Of a stretch of DNA of 64,000 nt, positions 32,846-43,964 are shown one piece after another. Position numbers and translations under genes: made by a program. Origin of the DNA: Agarophyton chilense. Taxonomy: Eukaryota > Rhodophyta > Florideophyceae > Gracilariales > Gracilariaceae. The stretch is from contig JARGXX010000037.1 of the NCBI GenBank assembly GCA_030374765.1, positions 457,387 through 521,386 of the forward strand, in the 5' to 3' direction. Within the stretch, counting starts at the first letter, position 1. Each line of letters opens with the position of its first letter. Under the pieces are notes generated by a model, which did no database searches, had not been told where the DNA came from, and saw nothing but the letters and a program-made list of their open reading frames with translations.

Positions 32846-33768
32846 GACTGATGCCGCTCGAGTTGGTGGAGGGCGTGGTAGAGCACCGAATTGGACGAAG
32901 CACGAAACGGCGAGTCTGTGCCACGTTATTTCAGGCTCTCGGCATCACACTACCGTGCAGCGGATGTACCATTACATCGAAACAAGGGCCAAATTAGACG
33001 CCGGTAGGCACGACCCTTTTGCAAATGAGTTTCTGGAACTTTTGAACTCTACTGATTTCGTAGCCTGGTCTCCGGAGCCAGTTAATGGAGTCACAGAAGA
33101 CCTCCTGGTTCAGTTTGACCCATCTCTCCACCCACACGTTTGGAGTGGCACAACGTTTAAAAAACGCTGGGCGAAACTGCGTTCTTTATACACCACCGCA
33201 AGCGATAACTACCAAAAGTCAGGACAAGGTGACCCGGACGCCTTCCCGTCATTCACTATTGGGGACGATAGCGTTTCGAATATGCACTGTGTGTTTTACA
33301 ATCATCCTAGCCTCGATTCTCTTACCAGAGCCATTCTGGAAAATGCAGATCGAGGCTGGACTAGCCAGCATTGATGAAAACAGAAAGTCGTTGCCACCGA
33401 ACATGTCGTCTGCACACAAACGGCGTCGAGATGAAGGAATATCCTCGGTACCCGCAGCCATTTCTAAAATGGCGGAGACAAGCAGCACCCCACAGCCTAT
33501 TGTCATAACAAATGCTAGCTCCGTGAGTGCATCTCTTCCGAGTATATTGGAGCTTGAGCGAGCAACTAAAGTTGCATCAACAGTTAGCAGTATAATGGAG
33601 CATGAAGCCAAGCATATGGATCAAATTGGGAGGTTGTCCAGTAGCAGGTCAGAGCAAAATATGGATGCCACCAGTGTGGTGCTACCCAAACGGCTTCGTA
33701 GAGCAAGAAATATGATCGACAGTGCCATGTCAACAACGGGTGAGGATGAACGTACATTTCGATTGTAA
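32846..33768 (+). pseudogene. 3' part of Harbinger accessory (SANT/Myb-like) gene, element 3
   Basis: In phase with 21317-21648 once the retrotransposon is removed. The segment reads a GRGRAPNWTKHETASLCHVI start of a SANT/Myb-like domain, then KRWAKLRSLYTTASDNYQKS and a MHCVFYNHPSLDS block characteristic of the second protein of Harbinger elements. At about 33340-33374 the frame stops, but a shifted frame continues with NMSSAHKRRRDEG, a Ser/Thr-rich stretch and a basic KRLRRARN end (possible nuclear signal) to TAA at 33768, so one frameshift separates the two parts. It lies tail-to-tail with the transposase, 43 bp between stops. Role by family: DNA binding to element ends and nuclear import of the transposase. 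Confidence 0.68.
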
Positions 33769-33811
33769 TAATCTTTCAGGCATTGCTTCCTTCAGAGTGT
33801 AGAAATATGTA

Positions 33812-35049
33812 TTAGGGACGGCGACGACAACTTGCTTCTATCTCTTCAGTACATTCTTCGCACAACTGCGAGGAATCCAAATCTCGTCTCCGTCTATGTA
33901 ATGATTCATCCAAATCACAGTCATGCTGTAAATAAACGTGTCCATCAGCTTCTTCAGTATGATGATTTGTATCCATGTCTGATATTGGAGGGACTTGTAC
34001 ACCACCATTCCGGTCAATAATGGAATTGTGAAGCTTGCAGCAGACAACAACTGCCTTGGCATTTTGCTGCAATGTGCAGCTTAACGGTCTCCATAGTATG
34101 CCCCATCTGGAAACAAGAATTCCGAACGCTTGCTCAATAAAGATCCGGGCAAAGGATTTCCACCAGTTGAAAAAATCTTTCGAAATGGAAACATTCCGTC
34201 CTGGCCAAGGAGTTAAGAGCCTGTTTATGCATTTGTAAGCATTATCGGCAGCAATCCAAAATCCTGCGAGCAGGCCTTCGTCTTGCTTTGTAAGAAGATG
34301 AGCCAAACCAGTAATTGAATACGCCGTACTATCATACGTAGAACAACAGAAAGACAGGAAACATAATTGAACCTGTGGAGAGAATCATACATTTCTTGAG
34401 TATTTAAAGCGGACCAACCTTTTTTGTTAAAGTAAGTCGATGAGATTGGTACCTCCCATGCGTGCGGCTCCTTTATCTTTATAGAAATTCCATCCAAAGC
34501 CCCACAGCACATTTTCAAGGCACTCCGACCTCCGCGAGAAAAGCCTTCAGAATTATCTTTCAACCAAGTCTCGTTCCCATATGGGAATGTTATAAGGAGA
34601 AATTGATCCAAAAGATCTCTTGTGTCTTCCACGTAATTGCATAACGTCGAGGTTGATATACCATGAGCCAACGAAATGTCTAAGTGGGAACCTCGTGCCA
34701 GCCAACGGATTGTGACTGAGAGCCTCAGAAGAGGACAGCTCCGCCGAAACGTTTTCTTGTCTTCCAGATCCAACTTGTCAGATAGTGCCATAAAAACAGG
34801 ATGAGGAATTCCATAGAGCCGTGTGAAGAACAAGGGTGGTGTTCCTCCTAGAAGTGAAGAAAACGAAAAAAGTCCGCGAGGAATAGTACTATGATAGCGG
34901 CCATTTGTGCCAAGTTGCAATACAAAGAACGAGACTAAGGAAGCCAGAAATTGTCGTTTCTGTTTGCGGCATCTGTGACATATAGCAGCATATATTGCTT
35001 CTGAAGATGGAGTTTCTGTCGAACGATCGTTAGCTCCGGATTCCGGCAT
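33812..35049 (-). pseudogene. PIF/Harbinger DDE transposase, element 3 (single frameshift)
   Basis: Two overlapping frames (35049-34225 and 34306-33812) make one transposase of roughly 410 residues if one base is restored near 34337, where ...NYVSCLSVV passes to STYDSTAYSITG. The N-terminal half has the RLSVTIRWLARGSHLDISLAHGIS helix-turn-helix-like block. Catalytic residues are all present: Asp in CGALDGISIKI, Asp in IAADNAYKC, Glu in FIEQAFGILVSRWGILWRPL. This is the best preserved Harbinger transposase in the window; its defects are this frameshift and the retrotransposon and frameshift in its partner gene. The C-terminus is Asp/Glu/Arg-rich. Confidence 0.8.
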
Positions 35050-35842
35050 TGATGGACTGGGATCTGCAGAGAAGATTGACGCGATTTAATATAGACGACG
35101 GTTCTGGGACATGTCGCATGCTCTATTCTGTTCCAACTGTTGGAATTGCAGCATTCTCCAAATAACGCAAAAAATGCAAAAACACTGCCATACCATACTA
35201 TATTTTAATATCTTGGAATGAACCGTAGGAACCTCGAAACTGCTTGAGCACCTCGTCCAAATTGGTTTTTCGATTTTTTCATCGAGTAACCTTCTCGGCG
35301 GCGCAATTATAAACACCTACAGTGCCCAATATAATTACAAGACCACGTACCTTTTGTGTTCCAAATCCAAACAGATCGAGTAGAGTACAGGAGCCGAAAA
35401 CAGATATAAATAAATCAATAAGAAGAACCCCTCCAGTTAAAACACCCCCTGAGTTCTTGAAATATGCTTAACCCTTTTGACACGGGAAGCTTGTGTCTAG
35501 TGAAATAAACATTTGCTGCGAATTGAATTGGTGCACGAAAGAAACTTGTAATCGTCATATCCATTAAATTTTAGTTAGGGGACACAACGCGGGTGGCTAC
35601 AACCCAAGGGGGCACAATTAGTAGATATGCTCTCGAGAGTACCAGCCCAGTATAATGCGAAGAGAAGAAGTCAAAGAAAGACGACAGAAAGAAGGAATGT
35701 ACTGGGTAGAGAGTGCGAATGATAACATGACCAATATATATGTGGCAAGCAGAGGCGAAGGTATAAAGATGTGATGTAATAAATGAAATGTGTAAAGGCC
35801 TATACCACGATGTAAAACCTGGATGTATATATCGCAAATGTT
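35050..35842. other. Intergenic; left part of the duplicated zinc-finger segment
   Basis: No gene is recognised. The GGACACAACGCGGGTGGCTA stretch near 35579 recurs as a close variant at 56287, suggesting the duplicated block begins here and that the distal copy lost about 300 bp between this point and the zinc-finger gene. Confidence 0.45.
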
Positions 35843-36860
35843 CTAGAAAATAGTATGGTTCTTCTTTCTGACGACGGCACGATGACGACGACTTCTATAA
35901 TGAACTCGGAGGTCGTGGGCTTCGGGGACCTTGATATCGCATACACGGCACCAGACGTCAGTGTCTTTGTAATAAGCGCGTCGTAGTGCGTTTTGGTGCT
36001 CACGACCGCCTTGGTACCCAAGACCGCCTTGGTGCACCTCTAATTGGCGTTGGCTCTGTACATTGATGCTGCAATTGTCACAGCGCTTCAAAGAGAGTTT
36101 ACGAGATGGAGGACTGCGGCGACGCTTCTCACGCTGAGTAACGACTCGAAGGAGGTGGCGGGTGCGCAAGTCACTAAGGTGTTCGGTGGAGGATGAAGAG
36201 TCGGTGAGGGATGTGGCTTCCTTGGTGACGCTGACGGCTTCCACTTCCGAATCGGAACCTTGCACAGTTAAATATTCGCCCGAAGAAACTGCAGACTTTG
36301 GAACTATATTCAAGACAGACAAAAGTCAGTACTTGCACACCATACCAAAAGAGCAGGGAAAGTCACTTACTCTTGAACGAATGCCAAAAGGTCGTTTAGT
36401 GTGAGCCCTACGACGTATCACGCGGTTCTGTGAACAACAGAAGGTGCTAAACAGTCCCACGCGAGTGACTTGTTCGCAGAAAAGATCGGCGCAGTCGCGG
36501 TAGAAAGCACACCCAACCCCCAAGTAAAGAAAGAAAGGGAAGAGAGTTGATGGCAGGAGAGGCATGGAGTCGGCCTTATATAGACAATTTGGAGGAAGTC
36601 CGGCGCCAGAATTTGTGAGGCTTCCTGTCCGGTACCGGCCAGCCTGTCCTAATTGCGCGCCTTACTCGACGCAGGACGCTTTTGCGCTTCGTAATGAAAT
36701 TGTGGATCTAAATAAACACTCTTTCTACAGCATTACGTCCAAATAATAGCTTAGTTACTATAAGAGTTAAGTGAAACGGTAGGACCGATGCGCGTCGCTT
36801 ACGTTCATATACACGAAGCAGCATGCGTTTCGCTGGTGCGTTTTACACGTTTCTTAAAAC
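35577..36860. repeat. Segmental duplication, proximal copy
   Basis: Matches 56285-58270 in the same orientation, apart from the LTR inserted in the distal copy and a deletion at its left. Best preserved around 36563-36740, which holds CTTATATAGACAATTTGGAG and an AATAAA about 130 bp further; the pair looks like a plus-strand promoter followed by a polyadenylation signal, an LTR-like layout. Edges are approximate. Confidence 0.6.
35843..36565 (-). CDS. Two-finger C2H2 (U1/JAZ-like) zinc-finger protein
   Basis: The coding frame 36322-35843 has no ATG. A phase-1 intron at 36345-36304 (GTATGG donor, TACTGAC branch-like site, ATATAG acceptor, 42 bp) joins it to an ATG exon at 36565-36346, giving 226 residues. 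Finger 2 is intact: C-x2-C-x12-H-x5-H. Finger 1 is C-x2-C-x12-H-x11-H; it carries an 18-base insertion (GGLGYQ) compared with the distal copy, lengthening the H-H spacing. The H-x5-H spacing is that of double-stranded-RNA or U1-type fingers, so RNA binding is possible. The middle is Ser/Glu/Thr-rich. A TATATAAG on the minus strand sits only about 10 bp before the ATG, too close for normal initiation, so the start is uncertain. Confidence 0.5.
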
Positions 36861-37399
36861 TGTTGGTGTTCGGCGTTCCAAGTTTTGAGTTTGTCTTTGT
36901 CTATCCCACTAGACATAAGCGAAGAAGTGTCATTGCTTGTAGCCCGATTCCAGGCTCTTCTAGGCCAATAATGTAGACTTTCATGGCATTGTCTTCCATG
37001 GATTTTTAGCATGAAACGCATTACAATATGTAGTTGGCAATCTCTGTTTTTGATTGAGTTTCGAGCACCCTGTTGTTTGCAGCAAGCTAGCGCATACTAA
37101 AGGCTCGTGCAGAATTGACACGACGCCGCGGGAGTTAGACCCCTGGCAAATCAGAAGCAGGGGTTCAACATTCAGTACCTTGCTAAACGGCACCGTAGAT
37201 GTAGTTAGCTCCTACTCGAATGATAGATTGGGGTTTAACATCGACCCAATTGTCGGAAGCTAAGTCAACAGAGAAGAAAGAGCGCGCTTTTCAAACCGAG
37301 AAGGGGTGGAGTCATGCCGATTCACATCGTCAGCGCGTCGCTCACGACATCATCGACGACGTCAATTGGGAAGATCAGTTTCGGTCTTCGATAGTCATT
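36861..37399. other. Intergenic, nothing recognised
   Basis: Short frames only. No repeat or RNA gene is recognised. Confidence 0.4.
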
Positions 37400-38056
37400 C
37401 ACGACCATACGACTGCTTTGAAAAGCGATGGAGCTATTTTGTGCTGAAGCATGGGCGATAACGGTTAGTCAGGCACTAGATCGGCCCGCACGCATTATGA
37501 ACCGGCAGTAGTGGCTCCTCATCTGCGTGCAACGTCCGTATCGGCTGGCGAAAGACACTCTCCTGCGCTTACCACTGACGGAGACCTGTACCTTTGGGGT
37601 GGATGAACTCAGGGCCATATTGGCGACGGAGTCCTTAACGACAAATATGCGCCCGTTGCTTTACCTTCTCCAAGACAGCCTCGTAATGAAATGGAAGTTG
37701 ATGAAAATCCATATCGCTATATATCGGTGTGGTGGGGTGGATATCACACTTCGGCACTTGCTGCTGATAAATGCACTTCGGTGCGTGTCGCTCACGCACA
37801 ATATGAAGCCATAATTCCGAGATGCGTCTTTGACAACATGGTACAGCCGCGTGCCGGGCATTCCCGATTTTGCACTGCAACCGTCTTGCTTCGCACTTTT
37901 TTCAAACGTAATTTCCGACCATTGGAGAACGGAAAGGTTGACTACCTTGCAGCGGAAAATATCTACTTCAGATCTGCGAAAATGTTCGGAAAGGAAGGGC
38001 GAGTCGTTCTGGAACATGCACGTCTGTGTTCTCAGAATGCTAGTTTAGTGTGCTAG
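37400..38056 (+). pseudogene. RCC1-repeat protein pseudogene
   Basis: A plus-strand frame reads two RCC1/BLIP-II-like repeats: TSVSAGERHSPALTTDGDLYLWG, an in-frame TGA at 37604-37606, GHIGDGVLNDKYAPVALPSP, then ISVWWGGYHTSALAAD. Just upstream in another frame, LKSDGAILC and MGDNG look like the preceding repeat. RCC1 repeats form seven-bladed propellers; here at most three blades are left. After about 37770 the frame stays open to 38056 without RCC1 features, probably after a frameshift. Parent gene and function are unknown. Repeat features are seen directly; pseudogene status is inferred from stop and frame changes. Confidence 0.6.
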
Positions 38057-38787
38057 ATAGATTTGTTGGAGCTCAAACTTTTGAAAATTTAGTGGAATTG
38101 CAATTCGCGCCAGTTCACACCAGTTGCACTGTAGAAAACTTAATTTCTTTGAAATGTCGTTTGCACTCCCCTTAGAACCAACAGAGCTAGTCGCAGTTCG
38201 ATGATAGTTTAGTACTTCATTCCTTTTCTCTCTAGTTTCACATTCACGAAGGTCACCAGCACCACCGGTCAGAAACCAAGTTTTTGTGAAAACAAATTTA
38301 TTTAATCAACTGCCTTCCGCCACGTGGGAACCCAGAACTCATCTGGCATCCGGCCATTGCTTCACCGGAAACAGCATCGCATAAAGCTCCCGGGGTATAA
38401 TCTCTATCTCTTCCCCTCATTCCCCTCATCCCACTTCGGCCCTTCGACCGCTCGTAAACAAGACTCCATCCCAATCTTATCTTCCTGTTTTCTCCCCGTT
38501 TCACCCCCCCTGTCCCTCTGCAGTTCCTTCAAAGCCCTCCCCAGCTGTGAAAAACGACCCTCCAACTGTCGCTAATTCTCCCTCACCTCCTGAACACATT
38601 GCGATGGCTAGCTCCTCGTCCATTCGGCGCCGGTTCCAATCGCTCGTTTTTGATATCGCGCTTGCCGAGCTTCGCCGATGACCCCTCGCGAGAGAGTTCT
38701 ATGAGGTTCTTTTAGAACTCCAAGAGGCGTTGGTTGAAGACCTCTTTGTTCATGGGCATAATTTAACCCCAAACATGGACGACGGTC
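38057..38787. other. Intergenic / 5' flank of second chromovirus
   Basis: Where a 5' LTR would be expected I found no copy of any sequence from the 3' side (45060-46300). 38400-38560 is pyrimidine-rich. No gene is recognised. Confidence 0.4.
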
Positions 38788-40101
38788 ATGTGTAGTGCTG
38801 ACGAGTATGACTCGTCGGATACGTCCACTGACGACGCCAGTGATGATGATCATCGCAGTTCTCGTTCTAGGAAGAGAAACAATTCTCCTTGGCTATTGAG
38901 AAAGAAAGGTCCTAAGTACAAGCGTCTCAGGCCACTTCCTTGTACGAATCCGTTGTATCGGAAAGTCCTGGACTACCGGTATTATCGCCTGAAGAGAGGA
39001 GGAAAGAATCGATCGGGTCGCGAAACCGCAAAGGTTAAAGACCACATTAGGCGGTTGAAGATTGGACTGAATGATTTAGTCTTTGATGGCAAAACGCCCA
39101 TTATCGTTATCGAGTACCTTACTCGTTTCGCTGCCGAAGCGGACACCTTAGAAATAATTGAACCTCAAGCTTGGGTTTCATTACCACATTTCTTGACGGG
39201 CGTTACGTCCGAGCAATAACGTTCCGTTTGCCGATCCCTGACCGCTGACGAAAGAGGTGTGACATCCTGGCCGGAAGCAGTAGAGTACTTACTGCGCGGC
39301 TATGCGACAACGGACGCAATCCGACAGGCTATCCAGGATCTTCGTGATGTGACCCAGACACCTGGTGAGGGAGAAGCAGAGTACAGATCGAGACTTAACA
39401 GAATGGCCACGGGCTGTGGAAACGTTTACTCAATGGAGGACAAGATTACGTTGTTCATGGATGGACTCGATCCCAACATCAATTCTCTAGTGGCTTGATT
39501 TCGAGAAAAGCATGAAAGAACCCCATTTCTCGAGTTGGTTCAGTTAGCGCAAGCTGAAGGTGACGCGGTAAGAGCTCGCGGAGTTACGCGGAACACCATA
39601 ACGCTTGGTGCATTCAAAGCAGAGGAAAGACGCAAACAATCCGCGAAAACCACTCGAAAGGTTTTCTACCTGGAATCTCCAATGGACTCTCGAGAGTTGT
39701 CGTTCGCTAGACACGATAACCAATCGCAACACGATGCTATTCACCTTATGGATCATCGGCACTCATCAGTGCCCACAGATGATCTACCTAACTCAGAATC
39801 TCAAGAGGAAGAAGCTCTAATGGCTATGGAATAGAGCCGCCCAGAATCCCGTGCATACATGAAACCCCCGAAAGGAGGATTGAAGAATGGAAAAGCTGGA
39901 TGGGTGGACACGCAATTAGCGTCTCGATCACAACCGAGGTCGGCAGCCCGCCGTGAAGCGTCAATTTTCTATCTGTGCTATGGCTTTCATCATCTGTCTT
40001 CAGAATGTACCCTTCCTGCAAAGGATTTAGTTCGCGTCCTCACGAATTACGAGACTCTCTCAGAAGAGGAAAGAATCCGAGTGCTGGCTGGTACCTACTG
40101 A
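38788..40101 (+). pseudogene. G2 gag remnant
   Basis: Pieces at 38788-39219, 39259-39498, 39535-39834 and 39859-40101. The first has an acidic Asp-Ser N-terminus and the LDYRYYRLKRGG block; the second VEYLLRGYATTDAI. The last contains LCYGFHHLSSEC, a zinc knuckle in which the first Cys of C-x2-C-x4-H-x4-C is Phe, so the finger is broken. Stops lie between the pieces (for example TAA at 39217 and TGA at 39496). Confidence 0.7.
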
Positions 40102-40262
40102 AAGTTCAAAGCATGGCTTAGCTACCATCCTGGACGTCAATCTGGAGCTCCAGTAATAGAGAACACTGAAGCACCACAGGCTACTCTGCAAGTTGGAAAC
40201 AACGCCCCAAGGGCGAACGACACGCCTCAGTCGGGAAACTAAGTAAGGGAACCACTAGGGAG

Positions 40263-41189
40263 TTGGCCCTATTCCATCGCGTAGAGACGACCAGGGAGTA
40301 CTCGCCTTCCTGTTCCTGCGCTTGGAGACCCAAGGTCCTGATGAGGACTCATCATACTTTGTCGTGCGGATTAAATCCGTCCGTTGGAAAGCGAGTACAG
40401 TTTGACTGTGAACTCAAATGTCCTTGGAGACATTATAGTTGTCCGTTGAAACGGGAAAACTTTATTATGACAATGCAGAAGAGAAACAATAAAGCTTATG
40501 CCGTCATCGGCTGGAACAAGGATTTATTGACCCGCCGCCTGACAGTTCTTGACACAAGCGCCGGACCGAACTTTATTCGAATATCCAAACTAGGACCCAC
40601 CGATCAGGAACAAATTCGTAACAATCCATTGATTTATATCCGAGATGCTAATAGGAATGCAGTGAGAATACTTGGAACAGTGAAGTTGCTCGTTCGACTC
40701 GGACACTTTTTATTGAAGGTGACGTTTATTGTCTGCGAGTCACTGGCCGCACCAGTTGTTCTGGGGTGCGATTATTGTGACAGATTTGTCGAAGCAATCC
40801 GCCTTCGGAGTCGACTAATTACGTTGGACGATGGCCCGACAGTGCCAATACTGAGAAGACCACTACGAAGAGTCCCTATAGCTGCTCCACTTCCACCCTC
40901 AATGGAATACGAGTTGGCTCGTGGTCGTGCATCACCAAAGATTCGTATGTCGAAACCTACAGTGTTAAAGGCTCAATCCCGAACCTGGGTACAAGTGATA
41001 ACACAACGACACGGTCTCGTGTTAATCCAGCCTAATGCTGCGATTTACGAACATCGAGGACTTCTCGCAGCGAATGGAATTGCCCAAGTTGAACCGGACA
41101 ACCCCCTCCGAATACTCATTAGTAACTTTACCGATAATGATTATCATTTACCGAAGAATCTCTACCGCAAAAGTGCTGGGGTTTTCTGA
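40263..41189 (+). pseudogene. G2 protease region
   Basis: A 308-residue frame with LTVLDTSAGPNFIR, the retropepsin active site (D-T-S/G), followed by a LGCDYCDRFVEAIRL block typical of Ty3 proteases. The C-terminal half is the spacer before RT and overlaps the next piece in another frame. Confidence 0.72.
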
Positions 41190-42422
41190 TGTGTCAGAAG
41201 AATCAACTGGCGCATATGAAGGTCCCAGAGAGCAGTCGCAACCGACAGAAGAACGGAAGGACCCAGACAAGCTGGTAGAAGAACAAGCTCTCGAGAATGT
41301 TCCCAAAGGATATAAGGAAAGAATCAAACAAATGTTGAAAAAGTATGCCTCTCTGTGGACTGGAAACTTAGGAGAGATCTCCGCTACAGAACATCATATT
41401 GATGTTATTTCGGGATCTCACCCCATTTCTCAGCCACGTTACAGAGCACGACCGCAAACTCCTCAGATCGAGGAGGACAATATTGCCAAGATGCTCGAAG
41501 CAGGAGAAATAGAAGCAGCACAATCTGCTTGGGCTTCACCTGTGGTGTAAGTACCAAAACCTGATGGTTCTCTTCTTTACGATTCTGTGTCGACTACCGG
41601 AAACTCAACGCAGTTACGATACGGGATACCTATGCAATGCCTCGCATGGACGAGTGTATAGACAGCTTAGCACGTACGAACGTGTTCACCACGCTTGACC
41701 CAAACACCGGCTATTGGCAGGTTCTTGTAGCCGAAAAAGATCAGGATAAGACTGCATTTGTGCCACATGCTCGACTATACCGTTTCAAGCGGATTCTCTT
41801 TGGACTTACCAACGCTCCGGTAACTTTCCAGCACGACCTGGACATATTACTCTCGAATTATAAATGGAAAACATGTTTAGTCTATTTGGACAATGTCATT
41901 ATCTTCTCCCAAGATATGGAAAGTCATATGCGACATGTAGAAGACATCGTCAAAGCGTTGCAGACAGCAGTTATAACTTTGAAATTCAAGAAATGCGAAT
42001 GGTTTGCGAATAATGTGAAGTATTTGGGCCAAATAATTGGGACTGGTCAGCTTGCAATTCATGAAGCTCAGACAGCGGCAGTCCGCGAATCGCAACCACC
42101 GTCCACACAGACTCAATTGAGATCCTTCCTTGTATTATTTAACGTCTACAGACGATTCATACCGCGCTACTCGCACATTGCAGCTCCGTTGAACGCAATA
42201 TTGCGTAAAGGACAGCCTGTTAAGCTCGACGAATTCGGACCCGCCGAACACGAAGCCTTCAACACTTTGAAGACAAAACTCGTCACAGCACCAATCTTTG
42301 CCTTGCCCGAACCTAACCTAATCTATTCTTTGGATACCTACTCAAGTGAGTATCAGGTAGGGTGTGCCCTTTTTCAGACCCATCCGGACGGTCAGAGGAA
42401 ACCAATCGGTTTCTGGTCATGA
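41190..42422 (+). pseudogene. G2 reverse transcriptase and start of RNase H
   Basis: Pieces up to 41550 carry the RT N-terminus (ATEHHIDVISGSHPISQ; SAWASPVV) and those from 41637 the palm (MPRMDECIDSLARTNVFTTL; LDPNTGYWQV). The catalytic YxDD box is YLDN (GAC AAT near 41890), so the second metal-binding Asp is lost. RNase H begins near 42325 (LDTYSSEYQVGCALF), where the usual D-A-S is altered to Y-S-S. A stop at 41548 and a frameshift between 41550 and 41637 interrupt it. Confidence 0.8.
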
Positions 42423-42479
42423 ACGCTAAACGCTGCAGAGAAGAATTAATCCGTACCAGAAAAGGAATGCCTTGCAGTA

Positions 42480-43964
42480 GTGTCGACGCTTACTACTTTA
42501 CGACCCAATCTCCAGGGGGAAACGTTTACCATCCATACGGATCATTCGTCCCTACGATGGTTTTTATCAATAACAGACCCCTCCGGGAGATTAACACGCT
42601 GGCGCTTACGACTATCTGAATTCGATTTCGAAGTTAAATATAAGAAGGGACTGGTTAACATAGAGGCCGACGCTTTATCGCGATTCGAAACTTTAGGGGA
42701 AACCCAAGGAGAAATCGATGACGATTTATCATGTTTCTCAGTGGAGATGGACAACGATGAAACGAAACTTGAAGATCAAGAAGATGAAGGGGATTACTCC
42801 CAATTGGGCCCTCTAATGGCAACCCATGGAACTGAATCTCCTGTTCAACTCGAGCGTATCTCGATCACTGAGCTCCTCAATGAGCAACTCACAGATAACT
42901 TCTGTACAGCAATACGCTCTTGTCTTACTGGGGAGGAGGAGTTGCCGTTTTCGCTCGATTCACGAGGTATATTGCTCAGACATGTCGAGAAGCATGATCA
43001 GATAGTGGTTCGGCACGCTTTGAAGAGTCGTGTAATCTACTTGGCCCATTAGGCCAAGCTATCTGGACACTCAGGAGGAAAAAAGTTGTTTATGACCCTA
43101 AGAAGGGACTTCTATCGGCCAACGTTGGAAATGGACTGCCATGCTACGGTAAAGCTATGCCGAAAGTCTGCGATGAATCGCGTGAAACTATATAAGAAGT
43201 GGAAAACAAATACTCTACTCCCGGCGAAGCCGCCTCTACAATTCGTCAGCATCGACATACTTGGAGAGCTAATTCGTTCTAACCGAGTATATCGCTACCT
43301 ACTGGTAATTATGGATCGATTCTCGAAGCTTGTACGGACTGTACAGTTGAAGAAGATAATCGCCTTGGTAATGGCCCAGGCTGTCATCAAACAATGGGTG
43401 TACGTGTACGGACAGCCGTATGTGCTGCTATGAGATAATGGAAAACAGTTTGTCGCTAAGTTCTTTCAGAACGTATGCCGAATATTAGGCATCAGGAACG
43501 TGTTTACCACGACCTACCATCCACAGTGTAATGGTCAGGTGGAACGCTACAACCGTAAGTTATTAGCCGCTCTTCGGCATTACATCGCGGATAATCCTAT
43601 GGAGTGGGACATGTACACAGACACACTCTGTTATGCGTACAACACGCAAGTGCATACGTCTACCAAGGCGGCTCCTTTTGATCTCGTGATATCACGTAGC
43701 CCACCGTCACTGCCTATGAGGTTGGATGAAGTCGAGGAAGACAAACCGACACCGGCGAAGAACCATCTAAGATGGAGAAACGACCTGATGTTAAGGACAG
43801 AGCAGGCGGCTCGAGAATTTTCAAAAACGCAAGCGAGTTACAAACGTAATTCGGACGCCCGACGTCGAAGATATTTGTCAGATCTCAGAGGAGAAGGATA
43901 CGCGTTTGTCCGCGTGGAACTACTGAGAAGCAGGATCGACCACGTCACAAATTGCTACCGTTAG
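42480..43964 (+). pseudogene. G2 RNase H end and integrase
   Basis: 42480-43052 reads FTIHTDHSSLRWFL (RNase H) through the connection to the integrase zinc region near 43030-43180, where a stop (TAG 43051) and altered Cys/His residues are seen. The core has the first Asp (FVSIDILGE), a TGA at 43431-43433 directly before the second (DNGKQF), and Glu in GQVERYN. The region past 43560 is the integrase C-terminal domain with STKAAPFDLVIS. Confidence 0.78.
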
